A stretch of 64,000 nucleotides of DNA from Neisseria dentiae (GTDB lineage: Bacteria; Pseudomonadota; Gammaproteobacteria; Burkholderiales; Neisseriaceae). Position 1 is the first letter of the stretch. Every line of letters starts with the position of its first letter. Location of the stretch: positions 2,232,001 to 2,296,000 of the forward strand of contig NZ_CP059570.1 in assembly GCF_014055005.1 (NCBI RefSeq), in the 5' to 3' direction. Positions 35,346-45,592 of the stretch are shown here, piece by piece. Under the pieces are notes generated by a model. It saw only the letters and a program-made list of their open reading frames with translations. It was not told the DNA's origin and ran no database searches. The position numbers and the translations under genes are program-made.

Positions 35346-36815
35346 ATGCCTATGCCCACACTCACCGCCTACATCAACGGCGCCTACGCCGCCGAAAACC
35401 CCGCCGCCGAAACCTTTGCCGATACCAACCCTGCCAACGGCGAAACCCTTGCCCTCGTTCAGCAGAGCACGGCCGAAGAAATCGAAGCGGCGGTGTCCTC
35501 TGCCGCGGCCGGGCAGAAAATTTGGGCGGCGATGACGGCGGCGGAACGCAGCCGTATTTTGTTAAACGCCGTAGCCATTCTGCGCGAACGCAATGACGAA
35601 TTGGCGCGCATCGAAACGCTCGACACCGGCAAACCCTTGAGCGAAACCCGGTATGTGGACATCGTTACCGGCGCCGACGTCATCGAATACTACGCCGGTT
35701 TGGCGCAAGCCGTCGAAGGCCGCCAGATTCCGCTGCGCGAAAGCGCGTTTGCCTACACGCGTCAAGAGCCGTTGGGCGTGGTGGCGGGCATCGGCGCATG
35801 GAACTACCCGATTCAAATCGCCATGTGGAAAGCCGCGCCCGCACTGGCCGCAGGCAACGCGATGGTGTTCAAACCCAGCGAAATCACGCCGATGGGCGCG
35901 CTGAAACTGGCGGAAATCTTCACCGAAGCAGGCCTGCCCGACGGTGTGTTCAACGTGGTTCAAGGCGATTGGCGCGTGGGCGAAGCCTTGGGCACACACC
36001 CCGAAATCGCCAAAGTGTCGTTCACCGGCGGCGTGGCCACCGGCAAAAAAGTGATGGCGCAGGCCGCATCGTCTTCTTTGAAAGACGTAACCATGGAGCT
36101 GGGCGGCAAATCGCCGCTGATTATCTGCGAAGACGCCGATTTGGCTTTGGCGGCCGACATCGCGCTGATGGCGAATTTTTACAGCTCCGGCCAAGTGTGC
36201 ACCAACGGCACGCGCGTGTTTGTGCCCGCCAAGCTGAAAGCGGATTTCGAATCCGCCGTGCTCGAACGGGTGGCGCGCATCAAAATCGGCAACCCGCTCG
36301 ACGAAAACGTGAATTTCGGCCCGCTCGCCGGCTTTGCCCATATGGAAAAAGTGCTCGCCTACATCGAACAAGGCAAACGCGAAGGCGCGCGCCTGATTGC
36401 GGGCGGCGGCCGTTTGCAAGAAAACGGCCTGGCAAACGGCGCCTATGTCGCCCCCACCGTGTTTACCGACTGCACCGACGAAATGACCATCTGCCGCGAA
36501 GAAATCTTCGGCCCGGTGATGAGCATTCTGGCCTACACCACCGAAGAAGAAGTGGTGGTGCGTGCGAATAACACCGGCTACGGGCTGGCCGCCGGCGTGG
36601 TGTCGCCCGATCTCAAACGCGCCCACCGCATCATCGGCAAATTGCAGGCCGGCATCTGCTGGATCAACGCCTGGGGCGAATCGCCCGCGCAAATGCCGGT
36701 GGGCGGTTACAAACAATCCGGCATCGGCCGCGAAAACGGCGTGCAGACCCTGATGCACTACACGCAAACCAAATCGGTGCTGGTGGAATTGGGGGATTAC
36801 CAATCGGTGTTTTAA
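35346..36815 (+). CDS. betB: Betaine-aldehyde dehydrogenase
   Basis: A 489-residue NAD(P)+-dependent aldehyde dehydrogenase oxidising betaine aldehyde to glycine betaine. FTGGVATGKKV (cofactor), MELGGKSPLIIC (catalytic Glu) and GQVCTNGTRVF (catalytic Cys) are present, and WINAWGESPAQMPVGGYKQSG is typical of BetB. betA follows by 61 bp containing a DUS, so the pair forms a choline-to-betaine osmoprotectant operon. No betI or choline transporter is in the window. Confidence 0.94.
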   Translation: MPMPTLTAYINGAYAAENPAAETFADTNPANGETLALVQQSTAEEIEAAVSSAAAGQKIWAAMTAAERSRILLNAVAILRERNDELARIETLDTGKPLSETRYVDIVTGADVIEYYAGLAQAVEGRQIPLRESAFAYTRQEPLGVVAGIGAWNYPIQIAMWKAAPALAAGNAMVFKPSEITPMGALKLAEIFTEAGLPDGVFNVVQGDWRVGEALGTHPEIAKVSFTGGVATGKKVMAQAASSSLKDVTMELGGKSPLIICEDADLALAADIALMANFYSSGQVCTNGTRVFVPAKLKADFESAVLERVARIKIGNPLDENVNFGPLAGFAHMEKVLAYIEQGKREGARLIAGGGRLQENGLANGAYVAPTVFTDCTDEMTICREEIFGPVMSILAYTTEEEVVVRANNTGYGLAAGVVSPDLKRAHRIIGKLQAGICWINAWGESPAQMPVGGYKQSGIGRENGVQTLMHYTQTKSVLVELGDYQSVF

Positions 36816-36876
36816 GGCCGTCTGAAAAGTAGCCTGAAACACCGAAAGGCCGTCTGAAAACAGCAAAGGATAATCC

Positions 36877-38571
36877 ATGACCAAATCATTAAAACCCGCC
36901 TACGACTACATCATCATCGGCGCGGGCAGCGCGGGCAATGTGCTGGCGGCACGCTTAACCGAAGACGAAAACGTGTCCGTGCTGCTCTTGGAAGCCGGCC
37001 TGCCCGACTACCGCCTCGACTTCCGCACCCAAATGCCCGCCGCGCTGGCGATGCCGCTGCAAGGCACCACCTACAACTGGGGCTATAAAACCGACCCCGA
37101 GCCGTTTATGAACAACCGCATCATGGATTGCGGGCGCGGCAAAGGTTTGGGCGGCTCGTCGCTGATTAACGGCATGTGCTATATCCGCGGCAACGCGCTC
37201 GATTTCGACCATTGGGCGCAAAAGCCCGGCCTGGCCGATTGGTCATATTCCGACTGCCTGCCTTATTTCAAAAAGGCCGAACACCGCGACGCAGGCGAAA
37301 ACGCCTATCACGGCGGCAGCGGGCCGATACACGTTACCACCGCCAAAGCAGGCGTGAATCCCTTGTTTGAAGCCATGATTCAGGCAGGCGCGGATGCCGG
37401 CTACCCGCGTACCGACGATTTGAACGGCTACCAACAGGAAGGCTTCGGCCCGATGGACCGCTTCGTTACCCCCAACGGCCGCCGCGCCTCCACCGCCCGC
37501 GGTTATCTCGATATGGCGCGCCACCGCGAACGGCTCACCATTCTCACCGGCGCATTAACCGATGTGGTTTTGTTCGACGGCAAACGCGCACGCGGCGTGC
37601 GCTTCGAACACCAAGGCCGTCTGAAAACGGTTGAAGCGCAGCGCGAAGTGATTGTGTGCGCCGGCGCGATTGCCTCGCCGCAGATTCTGCAACGCAGCGG
37701 CATCGGCCCCGGCGCATGGCTCAAAGAAGCGGGCGTGGCCGAAGTGCTCGATTTGCCCGGCGTGGGCAACAACCTGCAAGACCATCTCGAGCTTTACATG
37801 CAATACGAATGCAAAGAGCCGGTTTCCATCGCCCCCGCAACCAACTGGTGGAACAAGCCCGCCATCGGCGCCGAATGGCTGTTTTGCGGCACCGGCCTGG
37901 GCGCTACCAACCACTTTGAAGGCGGCGGCTTTATCCGCAGCCACGAAAAATTCGCCTGGCCGAATATCCAATACCACTTTCTACCCATCGCCGTGCGCTA
38001 CGACGGCCGCAACGCCAGCAAAGCCCACAGCTTTCAGGCGCACGTCGGCTCGATGCGTTCGCCCAGCCGCGGCCGCGTGAAACTCAAATCGGCCAATCCC
38101 GCCGAACACCCGAGCATACTCTTCAACTACATGAGCCACGAGCAGGATTGGGAAGAATTCCGTGCCGCCATCCGCATCACCCGCGAAATCATGAACCAGC
38201 CCGCGCTCGACCGCTATCGCGGCGCGGCGATCACGCCGTCTGAAAACCTGCAAAGCGACGCCGAGTTAGACGAATATGTGCGCAACCACGCCGAAACCGC
38301 CTACCACCCTTCCTGCACCTGCGCGATGGGCGAAGGCAGCGACGCGGTAACCGACGGCGAAGGCCGCGTGCACGGCATAACCGGCTTGCGCGTGGTCGAT
38401 GCCTCGATTATGCCCGACATCATCACCGGCAACCTCAACGCCACCACCATTATGCTGGCCGAGAAAATCGCCGACAAAATCCGCGGCCGCACCCCGCTGC
38501 CCAAGTCCGACGCACCTTATTACGTTGCCAACGGCGCACCGGTGCGCGGCGAGCCGAAACGCAGCGCGTGA
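36877..38571 (+). CDS. betA: Choline dehydrogenase
   Basis: A 564-residue FAD-dependent GMC oxidoreductase oxidising choline to betaine aldehyde at the inner membrane. The FAD motif YDYIIIGAGSAGNVLAARL, the GMC signature GKGLGGSSLINGMCYIRGN and the C-terminal YHPSCTCAMGEGSDAV (active-site His) plus DASIMPDIITGNLNATTIMLAEK are present. Preceded by AGGATAATCC before the ATG. The betBA order and spacing support the assignment. Confidence 0.95.
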   Translation: MTKSLKPAYDYIIIGAGSAGNVLAARLTEDENVSVLLLEAGLPDYRLDFRTQMPAALAMPLQGTTYNWGYKTDPEPFMNNRIMDCGRGKGLGGSSLINGMCYIRGNALDFDHWAQKPGLADWSYSDCLPYFKKAEHRDAGENAYHGGSGPIHVTTAKAGVNPLFEAMIQAGADAGYPRTDDLNGYQQEGFGPMDRFVTPNGRRASTARGYLDMARHRERLTILTGALTDVVLFDGKRARGVRFEHQGRLKTVEAQREVIVCAGAIASPQILQRSGIGPGAWLKEAGVAEVLDLPGVGNNLQDHLELYMQYECKEPVSIAPATNWWNKPAIGAEWLFCGTGLGATNHFEGGGFIRSHEKFAWPNIQYHFLPIAVRYDGRNASKAHSFQAHVGSMRSPSRGRVKLKSANPAEHPSILFNYMSHEQDWEEFRAAIRITREIMNQPALDRYRGAAITPSENLQSDAELDEYVRNHAETAYHPSCTCAMGEGSDAVTDGEGRVHGITGLRVVDASIMPDIITGNLNATTIMLAEKIADKIRGRTPLPKSDAPYYVANGAPVRGEPKRSA

Positions 38572-38633
38572 ATTAAGCAGGCTGAAATTTTGGCGGACTA
38601 TGCCGCCTGCCTGCCGATACACCTGCCAAAGCT

Positions 38634-38753
38634 ACCGTCATACTCGGGCTTGACCCGAGTATCTGTTATCCCTTTAAAACGACAAGATGCTCGGGTCAAG
38701 CCCGAGCATGACGCAAGTGTTTAAGGCATCGAAAAGAATTTTGCAAAGGTCTC
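38634..38753. repeat. Core B repeat with right GGTCTC end
   Basis: CGTCATACTCGGGCTTGACC, the complementary GCTCGGGTCAAGCCCGAGCA and the end AATTTTGCAAAGGTCTC are present; the left GAGACCTTTGC end is missing. It lies downstream of betA. Confidence 0.78.
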
Positions 38754-38776
38754 AGGCCGAGACCTTTTCCAACACG

Positions 38777-39103
38777 CTAAGGCCGAAGCTGGTTAATGAC
38801 ATCTGCACTACCCGTAACAACCAGTGCGATCAAGCCGACAATCAGAAACATCAAAACAGGCAGAATAAGAATATAGCCTAAAACCAACCCGGCAACCGCC
38901 ATGCCGTCCCCAGCCTGACCGCGCCTACTGATTTGGCGGCGGGCGATATGGCCGGCAACCACTGCTATAAGCTGGCCGAAGCCGAACAAAACGAACGTCC
39001 AGCCTAAAATCGCAAAAACCAAACTAACTATCGCCCAACCGTTAGTGCTGTTCGCATAACCGGCAGATTTATTATTGCCGGCCATGGGGTGATTTTCAGA
39101 CAC
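38777..39103 (-). CDS. DUF4190-domain small membrane protein
   Basis: A 108-residue protein with two transmembrane helices: GWAIVSLVFAILGWTFVLFGFGQLIAVVAGHIARRQI and GMAVAGLVLGYILILPVLMFLIVGLIALVV, the pattern of DUF4190. Function unknown. The start is taken as the GTG at 39103 because GGGAGG lies 6 nt upstream; an ATG six codons later (39085) has no SD. A longer ATG frame would start inside a DUS. Confidence 0.8.
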   Translation of the reverse strand: MSENHPMAGNNKSAGYANSTNGWAIVSLVFAILGWTFVLFGFGQLIAVVAGHIARRQISRRGQAGDGMAVAGLVLGYILILPVLMFLIVGLIALVVTGSADVINQLRP

Positions 39104-39277
39104 CGTGTGCCTCCCATTCAAGTGGTTTTGCAGCGGTTTAATCTTTTCAGACGGCATCTGCCGGCTGAAACTTCATCGCCGCCGCTGTATATCGGGGTTA
39201 AGACTGCCAAGTCGGCCAATAGTTCAAACAGTGAAAGTTACAGAAAGCCACAGAAAAATGGGCGTGTAAAACCAACT

Positions 39278-39308
39278 CAGGCCGTCTGAAAAGTTTTCAG
39301 ACGGCCTG
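39278..39308. terminator. Inverted DUS terminator
   Basis: CAGGCCGTCTGAAAA and TTTTCAGACGGCCTG form a perfect stem between the DUF4190 gene and the porin fragment, just beyond the latter's 3' end. Confidence 0.8.
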
Positions 39309-39319
39309 ATATTTCATAA

Positions 39320-39658
39320 TCATGCAAACGGTTCGCCACACCGCTCAATCCGGTATATGCAGCCCGCCCCCGCTTTCTTTTCGCGGAAATAATCACGCAT
39401 CGAACCGCTGCTGCGGCCGGCCGGCGCATCCTGCTCGAATTTCCACACCGCATTGGTTCCGCCCCCGCCTATCGGGTGAGAACCGCTCAAGCCGATATAG
39501 CTGCCGAAATCGCTTACCGAAGTGCGGCTGTGGCGCTCGCCGCCGATTTTGGTTTGCGACACTTCCACGCCGCTGCGGATATTGCCGTAAAGCCGCACTT
39601 CCGCCGCCGCCACCGCCGGCAGCAGCGATGCCAGCAGCCAAACTGTTGTTCTGTTCAT
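39320..39658 (-). pseudogene. Truncated Gram-negative porin (N-terminal fragment)
   Basis: The frame encodes a signal peptide (MNRTTVWLLASLLPAVAAA) followed by EVRLYGNIRSGVEVSQTKIGGE and DFGSYIGLSGSHPIGGGGTNAVWKFEQDA, the first beta-strands of a neisserial-type porin. After about residue 85 the sequence degenerates and stops at 112 residues, against 300-400 for a functional porin. No downstream frame continues the barrel. It is a remnant. Confidence 0.75.
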
Positions 39659-39774
39659 GATTGCACCGTTATTGGGTTACCGAATGCAAAAAGTGTAACA
39701 GATATGCGGTAAATAAATCATAATGAAAGCAAAGATTCAGGCCGTATCAAGGCCGTCTGAAACAGGAGAACCCC

Positions 39775-40578
39775 ATGCACACCCTACGCGCCGCCGCCGT
39801 TCAAATGGTATCCGGCACCCGTCCCGAAGAAAACATCCGCACCATGCAGCGCCTGGTGGAAAAAGCCGCCGCCGCCGGAGCCGCTTGGGTTTTGCTGCCC
39901 GAATACTGGCCGCTGATGGGCGTTAGCGACACCGACAAACTGGCCGTTGCCGAGCCTTTGGGCAGCGGGGCTTTTCAGACGGCCTTAAGCGAAACCGCCA
40001 AACAAAACGGCGTGGTGCTCTTCGGCGGCACGGTTCCGCTGCAAAGTCCCGATAAAAGCAAGGTGCTCAACACCATGCAGGTTTACGGCCGCAACGGCGA
40101 ATGTATCGGCGCTTACAACAAAATACACCTCTTCGGCTATTCGGGCTTGGGCGAGCGCTACGCCGAGGCCGACACCATCTTGGCGGGCGCAAGCGTGCCG
40201 CATTTCAGTGCCGACGGCATCAATGTGGCCGCCGGCGTGTGTTACGATTTGCGCTTTCCCGAATTTTTCCGCGCCCAACTGCCGTTCGACGTGATGATGC
40301 TGCCCGCCGCCTTCACCTACACCACCGGCAAAGCGCATTGGGAGCTGCTGCTGCGCACCCGCGCCGTTGAAAACCAATGTTATGTGGTTGCCTCGGCACA
40401 GGGCGGCACGCACGAAAGCGGGCGGCGCACCTTCGGCCACAGTATGATTATCGACCCGTGGGGCGAGATTCTCGACGTTTTGCCCGAAGGCGAAGGCATA
40501 GTGATGGCAGAACTCGATGCCGCCCGCCTGCAAAGCGTGCGCACGCGCCTGCCTGCGTTGGCGCGCCGTTGTTTGTAA
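39775..40578 (+). CDS. Carbon-nitrogen hydrolase (Nit-type amidase, deaminated glutathione amidase-like)
   Basis: A 267-residue nitrilase-superfamily enzyme with the Glu-Lys-Cys triad: Glu in VLLPEYW, Lys in YNKIHLFGY and Cys in GVCYDLRFPEFFRAQ. RTFGHSMIIDPWGEIL near the end is typical of the Nit1/Nit2 (YbeM) branch that repairs deaminated glutathione or acts as omega-amidase. AGGAG precedes the ATG and follows a DUS. Substrate by analogy only. Confidence 0.9.
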   Translation: MHTLRAAAVQMVSGTRPEENIRTMQRLVEKAAAAGAAWVLLPEYWPLMGVSDTDKLAVAEPLGSGAFQTALSETAKQNGVVLFGGTVPLQSPDKSKVLNTMQVYGRNGECIGAYNKIHLFGYSGLGERYAEADTILAGASVPHFSADGINVAAGVCYDLRFPEFFRAQLPFDVMMLPAAFTYTTGKAHWELLLRTRAVENQCYVVASAQGGTHESGRRTFGHSMIIDPWGEILDVLPEGEGIVMAELDAARLQSVRTRLPALARRCL

Positions 40579-40655
40579 AGGCGGAGACTCGATCCAAGAG
40601 CGGTACAGAAACTTTAAACTGCCCGAAACCTTTGCAAAAAACCGGCTAAAAAACA

Positions 40656-40688
40656 AAGGCCGTCTGAAAAATATATTCAGACGGCCTT
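40656..40688. terminator. Inverted DUS terminator
   Basis: AAAGGCCGTCTGAA and TTCAGACGGCCTTT flank AAATATA between the convergent amidase and L,D-transpeptidase-like genes. Confidence 0.82.
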
Positions 40689-40716
40689 TGCTTTCGCAAA
40701 ATGCTTGGCAAATGAA

Positions 40717-41139
40717 TCAAACCACTTCCAACACAAAATAGGCTTTCAGCTTGTTGTATAAATCGTCGGTTACATTGATGCAGCCGTTGGTCATCACACG
40801 GTCTTTCACGCGGGAAGACGCGATGCGTTCCATGCGCCGCTCTTCGGGCTTTAACGTCCACACGCGGTGGATGGCAAACATAAAGTCGCCGTCGTCTTTA
40901 AACTTCATCACATCGCCGCCGTAGCCGCGCTGGGTGGTTTTCACGATATTCAGGTCAAACGTGCCCTTCGGCGTGGTTTTGCCGATTAAAACGGGATAAC
41001 AGCGGTTGTTTTCGAGGCACAGCTCGGCGCGGTCGGTATAAACCACCGCTTTGCGTTTCTTCAAATGCTGAATGCTGCCGGCCTGAACAGCGAAGCTCAG
41101 GCCGAGCAGCATGGCAATGACTGCAAGTTTTTTCATCAC
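40717..41139 (-). CDS. L,D-transpeptidase-like (YkuD-related) exported protein
   Basis: A 140-residue protein with a signal peptide (about 1-20, VQA/GS). The second half carries FMFAIHRVWTL and RVMTNGCINV, recalling the YkuD H...(S/T)xGC(I/V) catalytic motif with the Cys nucleophile. Here the canonical SHGC is TNGC, so the His between is replaced by Asn. Such enzymes crosslink peptidoglycan or attach proteins to it. It follows the SmpA/OmlA-like gene by 32 nt on the same strand, indicating an operon. Confidence 0.72.
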   Translation of the reverse strand: MMKKLAVIAMLLGLSFAVQAGSIQHLKKRKAVVYTDRAELCLENNRCYPVLIGKTTPKGTFDLNIVKTTQRGYGGDVMKFKDDGDFMFAIHRVWTLKPEERRMERIASSRVKDRVMTNGCINVTDDLYNKLKAYFVLEVV

Positions 41140-41171
41140 AGTTTCTGCTTGTTATGCCAATGTGCGCTTGC

Positions 41172-41633
41172 TTATTGGCGGATGCGTTGCGGAGAAGTTT
41201 GCACTTCGCGGACAATCACTTCGCGAACGGGTTCTTTCTCTTTCGGGCCGCAGCCTTCGGGCAGCCAGAAGAAGCTTTGCGCGTTCATTTTCTTGTCGAA
41301 CAAGATTTTGTATTGGCAGGTTTTGTGTTCGCCGTTTTCACGGTAGTTGAACAGGTAGTCCCACTCGCGCACGAAGTATTGGCCTTCGTTGAAGTGCGGG
41401 CGGCCGATCAGGTTGTAGATCTGGTCTTTGTTCATACCCGCTTCGATTTGGCGCACGTTGTCCCAGTTGGGCCAAGAACCGTGCTGGCTGCCGCTGTGGC
41501 GGAAGGTGGTTTTTTCGGGGTTCGGCCATACGGGGCTGTCGGTGGTGCCTTCTTTGCTTACTTTGCTCAAGTTACCGCAGGCGGCCAGAGCAAGGGCGGC
41601 GGCTACGGGTAAAATCAATGCAGACAGTTTCAT
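41172..41633 (-). CDS. SmpA/OmlA (BamE-like) outer-membrane lipoprotein
   Basis: A 153-residue lipoprotein: signal peptide with lipobox LAAC (Cys19), then WDNVRQIEAGMNKDQIYNLIGRPHFNEGQ, the SmpA/OmlA helix pair also seen in BamE, and YLFNYRENGEHKTCQYKILFD. BamE itself is ~110 residues; this longer protein may be a paralogue carrying the same fold. The L,D-transpeptidase-like gene follows in the same operon, pointing to envelope work. Confidence 0.8.
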   Translation of the reverse strand: MKLSALILPVAAALALAACGNLSKVSKEGTTDSPVWPNPEKTTFRHSGSQHGSWPNWDNVRQIEAGMNKDQIYNLIGRPHFNEGQYFVREWDYLFNYRENGEHKTCQYKILFDKKMNAQSFFWLPEGCGPKEKEPVREVIVREVQTSPQRIRQ

Positions 41634-41665
41634 TATGATTTCCTTTCAATCATGTAATCTTTGAG

Positions 41666-41693
41666 AAAGGCCGCCGTTTTCAGACGGCCTTTG
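41666..41693. terminator. DUS-containing hairpin
   Basis: AAAGGCCG and CGGCCTTT pair around a loop that includes one DUS, between the adhesin and lipoprotein genes. Confidence 0.55.
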
Positions 41694-41699
41694 CCGTTA

Positions 41700-43007
41700 T
41701 TACCACTGGTAACCCAAGCTTGCGCCCCAGTTCACATCTTTGCGGGTGTTCACGCCCACGCCGAATTTGGTTGACCATTTGTTGTTGTCGGAGTTGTGCG
41801 CGTAACCCACGGCCAAAGCCTGTTGGTTGCGGTAACCGCCCACAGCGGCAGACACCAGGCTCTTGCCCGCTTCGTTCGGGCGTTGCAAAAAGCCGATGGC
41901 GGTGGCACCGGCGATACCGGCGCGCAGGTCTTTATCCAAATCGCCAACGTGTTGGTAAACATTGTTTACGCTGTTGTTGACATTGTTGATTTGGTCGCCC
42001 AAGTTAGTGATGTTGGTGGTATTGGTGTTCACCTGTTGGGCCACGCTGTACAACTGGCTGCCGTTGATGGCATCGGTGCTGGTGGCGTTAATGCGGCCGG
42101 CGGCAACATTGCTCACCGTGCGCTCGGCACCTGAAGAACCCACGCTAACGGTACCCACCGGCGAAGTGCCTGCGAAGCCGCCGTAAGTGAGATTGCCCAC
42201 GGTTGCGGAATTGGTGGAAACATAAGCGGTGGTGGTAGAGTTGGCACCCAAAGCAACGGAGTTATCCAAAGAAGCATTGGCATTGCGGCCCAAAGCAACG
42301 CTTTGTGTTCCGCTGGCTTTTGAAGCAACACCCAAAGCCGCGCTGTTCACGCCGCTGGCTTGTGAAGTCGCACCGATGGCAACAGCGTTTACAGCCGAGC
42401 TGTTTGCATTTGTGCCGAACGCAATGGCATTTTGTGCGGAAGCGTTAGAGCGCGTGCCGATTGCATTAGAATGCTGGCCGCTTGCAGTAGCCGCGCCGCC
42501 AAAGGCATTGGCATAGTTGCCGGTTGCTCTCGATTCCTGACCCAAAGCGGTGCTGGAACCGCCGCTGGCAATGGCACGGCGACCGATAGCCGTATCTGCG
42601 TTAGAAACAGCTTGAGCCAAGTTACCCAAAGCGGTAGCCGAAGTGCCGGTAGCCGAAGACAACGCACCCAACGCAACCGAGCCGTTTTGGGTGGAAGTGC
42701 TGGTTGTGCCGATAGCAATCGAACCTTGGTTGGTGGCAGTCGGGCCGTAACCGATGGCAACAGCGTAACGGCCTGTTGCACCTTGGCTGTCCTTATTATT
42801 GTTAGTAGAAGCAGGCAGAGAACCCACCGGCTTGGTTGCGGAACCAATATCAGAATCACCGACGCTGAAATATTGGACATTATTGGTTGTGCCGGCCACA
42901 TAAGCCACATTGGCATACGCACCAGAAGCCATAGTCATCAAACCGGCGGCAACAGACGCAGCCAGCAGACGGGGTTTTACATTGGTTTGAACATTTTTAC
43001 GGTTCAT
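41700..43007 (-). CDS. YadA-like trimeric autotransporter adhesin
   Basis: A 435-residue outer-membrane adhesin. A long signal peptide (about 1-32, SGAYA) precedes a head of repeated 14-residue YadA-type units (AIGxxxxAxxxxSxALG pattern, about 80-260, e.g. NSVALGANSTT). A neck (NVAAGRINATSTDAINGSQLYSVAQQV), a short coiled-coil stalk and the C-terminal four-strand anchor ending GASLGYQW follow. Such proteins trimerise and bind host matrix or cells. The terminal aromatic Trp fits Bam recognition. Confidence 0.93.
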   Translation of the reverse strand: MNRKNVQTNVKPRLLAASVAAGLMTMASGAYANVAYVAGTTNNVQYFSVGDSDIGSATKPVGSLPASTNNNKDSQGATGRYAVAIGYGPTATNQGSIAIGTTSTSTQNGSVALGALSSATGTSATALGNLAQAVSNADTAIGRRAIASGGSSTALGQESRATGNYANAFGGAATASGQHSNAIGTRSNASAQNAIAFGTNANSSAVNAVAIGATSQASGVNSAALGVASKASGTQSVALGRNANASLDNSVALGANSTTTAYVSTNSATVGNLTYGGFAGTSPVGTVSVGSSGAERTVSNVAAGRINATSTDAINGSQLYSVAQQVNTNTTNITNLGDQINNVNNSVNNVYQHVGDLDKDLRAGIAGATAIGFLQRPNEAGKSLVSAAVGGYRNQQALAVGYAHNSDNNKWSTKFGVGVNTRKDVNWGASLGYQW

Positions 43008-43461
43008 GGTTATCTCCCGATAAATAAAGAGTATCGTCCCAGCCTATATCTGACTCGGCCGCAAACAGCCGCATACCGCTTGTTTGCAGAACCGGCTTTC
43101 CGATACGGTTAAAATTACTGAAACCAGACCGTAACCAACTAAACTGCCGGGCGGCCTTATCCGTTTCTTGATTTCAATAATATAACTTAACGGCATTTGA
43201 CCAAAGTAAAATTTAACAATGAAAACCTCAGTTTTTATTACCCTTTTTCTCAATACGGGATATATTTTTTACAAAAACAGTAACCAAAGATAATAATGCA
43301 ATCTTTATTTCTTTACCATTTTAAATTAAATTTAAAATTAAATTTACATTAATTTAATAATTAACCAATAAAGAATACATTTTTTTATTTGTTTTATTTA
43401 TAAGTCATTAAATAAAAGAAAATCGGTTGAACTTAATCTATGAAATATTCAATTTGTTTAT
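43008..43461. other. Strongly A+T-rich intergenic region upstream of the adhesin
   Basis: This 454-bp gap holds no gene. It is much more A+T-rich than its neighbours, with long runs of A and T around 43240-43450. It should carry the adhesin promoter; upstream A/T tracts are typical of surface-protein genes under nucleoid-protein control, but no specific box can be named. Confidence 0.5.
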
Positions 43462-44124
43462 TTATGAATATTGAATATTTTCGCTTAAAATCCGCCACTT
43501 GGCTCCGTTGAAATGAAGTTTCAAAACTGTTGCATTTTTTACACTCCTATATAGAACCGCTGTCGGATCTATGCTTTTCAGCAACGCGGTAATTGCCATT
43601 CCGTGCGAAACCAGCAGCACGTTGCCGCCCTCCGGCACGCTTTCTACCAGTTGCGCCATTCCTTTTTGCAAACGGCCGACAAACTGGCGCTCGGTTTCCG
43701 CCAGCTTTAAAGGGTCGAGGGCGCTGACGCTTTCCGCCAAAATATTATGCGTGCCGTGGCGGTAGCGGTTCAGCCAGGTTTCCACATCGGCCCCGCCTTG
43801 ATGGGCGGCCGCCATTTCATACACGGTTTGCGTTTTCTCGCCTTCAAAACCGCCGAAACAATATTCGCGCAATGCTTCCAATGTGGTGATTTGCAGCCCG
43901 GCCTGCCCCGCCGCCTGCAAAACCAACCGTGCGGTTTCCAGCGCGCGCGGGCTGCTGCTGGCAAATGCGGCGTCAAACACCGCCTCGCGCCGCAAACTGT
44001 TGCCCAACACCAGCGCCGCCTCCCGGCCTTCCGGCATCAGCGGCGAATCGCTCCAACCTTGCAAACGGCCCACCGCATTGAATACGGTTTTGCCGTGGCG
44101 CACCAAATAAAGCGTGATTTCCAT
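43462..44124 (-). CDS. Histidine phosphatase family protein
   Basis: A 220-residue branch-1 histidine phosphatase: LYLVRHGKTVFNAVGRLQGWSDSPL (RHG motif, catalytic His) and VLLVSHGMAITALL (second His). It is distinct from gpmA in this window and closer to broad-specificity phosphatases such as alpha-ribazole phosphatase/GpmB. The substrate is unknown. It is divergently placed relative to pyrD. Confidence 0.85.
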   Translation of the reverse strand: MEITLYLVRHGKTVFNAVGRLQGWSDSPLMPEGREAALVLGNSLRREAVFDAAFASSSPRALETARLVLQAAGQAGLQITTLEALREYCFGGFEGEKTQTVYEMAAAHQGGADVETWLNRYRHGTHNILAESVSALDPLKLAETERQFVGRLQKGMAQLVESVPEGGNVLLVSHGMAITALLKSIDPTAVLYRSVKNATVLKLHFNGAKWRILSENIQYS

Positions 44125-44376
44125 GTTTTTCCTTAAATTTTCTTTTCAGACGGCCCGCGGCGCTGCACAGACCCCAGCTTTTGTAATTTTAATACAAAGC
44201 CTGCCGGCGCAACGGCGGCGATTGCGTCCGATGCTTTGGCCGACACCGCTATTTCCGTTGTGTTTGCGCTATCTCAAACTCCTGCCCGATACTGCCCGAA
44301 ATAAAACCGTTCAGGTAAAATAACCATTGGTTAACGTTTGCATACTTTTTATCACTATATAAGCGGCTTATTCATT

Positions 44377-45381
<1,005 letters not shown>

Positions 45382-45428
45382 GGCAATCGGATTACCGCTT
45401 GAGCATCGGGTTTTAAGAAACAATCAAG

Positions 45429-45490
45429 AAAGATACTCGGGCTTGGCCCGGGTATGACGCAGAGCTTTAAAATACTAGCGTGCCTGCAAA
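45429..45490. repeat. Core B repeat fragment
   Basis: AGATACTCGGGCTTGGCCCGGGTATGACG is one arm of the core B element, followed by a degraded CCTGCAAAGGCCTC end, downstream of pyrD. Confidence 0.65.
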
Positions 45491-45521
45491 GGCCTCAGAC
45501 AGAGGCCTTTGCGAAATCCGT

Positions 45522-45592
45522 TTAGGCCGTCTGAAAAATAAAAAAGAGCAGCGTTGCGTTTCTGCTCTTTTTTATTTTTCAGACGGCCTGAT
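45522..45592. terminator. Nested bidirectional terminator: DUS stem enclosing an inner hairpin
   Basis: An outer DUS pair (AGGCCGTCTGAAAAATAAAA and TTTTATTTTTCAGACGGCCT) encloses an inner stem AAAAAAGAGCAG / CTGCTCTTTTTT. This makes one long hairpin with A and T tracts on both sides, between the convergent pyrD and mlaA. Confidence 0.9.

Noticed and set aside
35562..36884. 440-codon frame antisense to betB
   Set aside because: Shadow of the aldehyde dehydrogenase gene; His/Gly/Phe-rich and without motifs.
41700..43007. Phase-variable repeat in the adhesin gene
   Set aside because: The repeats are degenerate 14-residue head units, not simple-sequence tracts that would slip.
42432..43112. 226-codon frame antisense to the autotransporter
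   Set aside because: Its Ser/Gly/Arg-rich repeats mirror the adhesin head repeats on the opposite strand.
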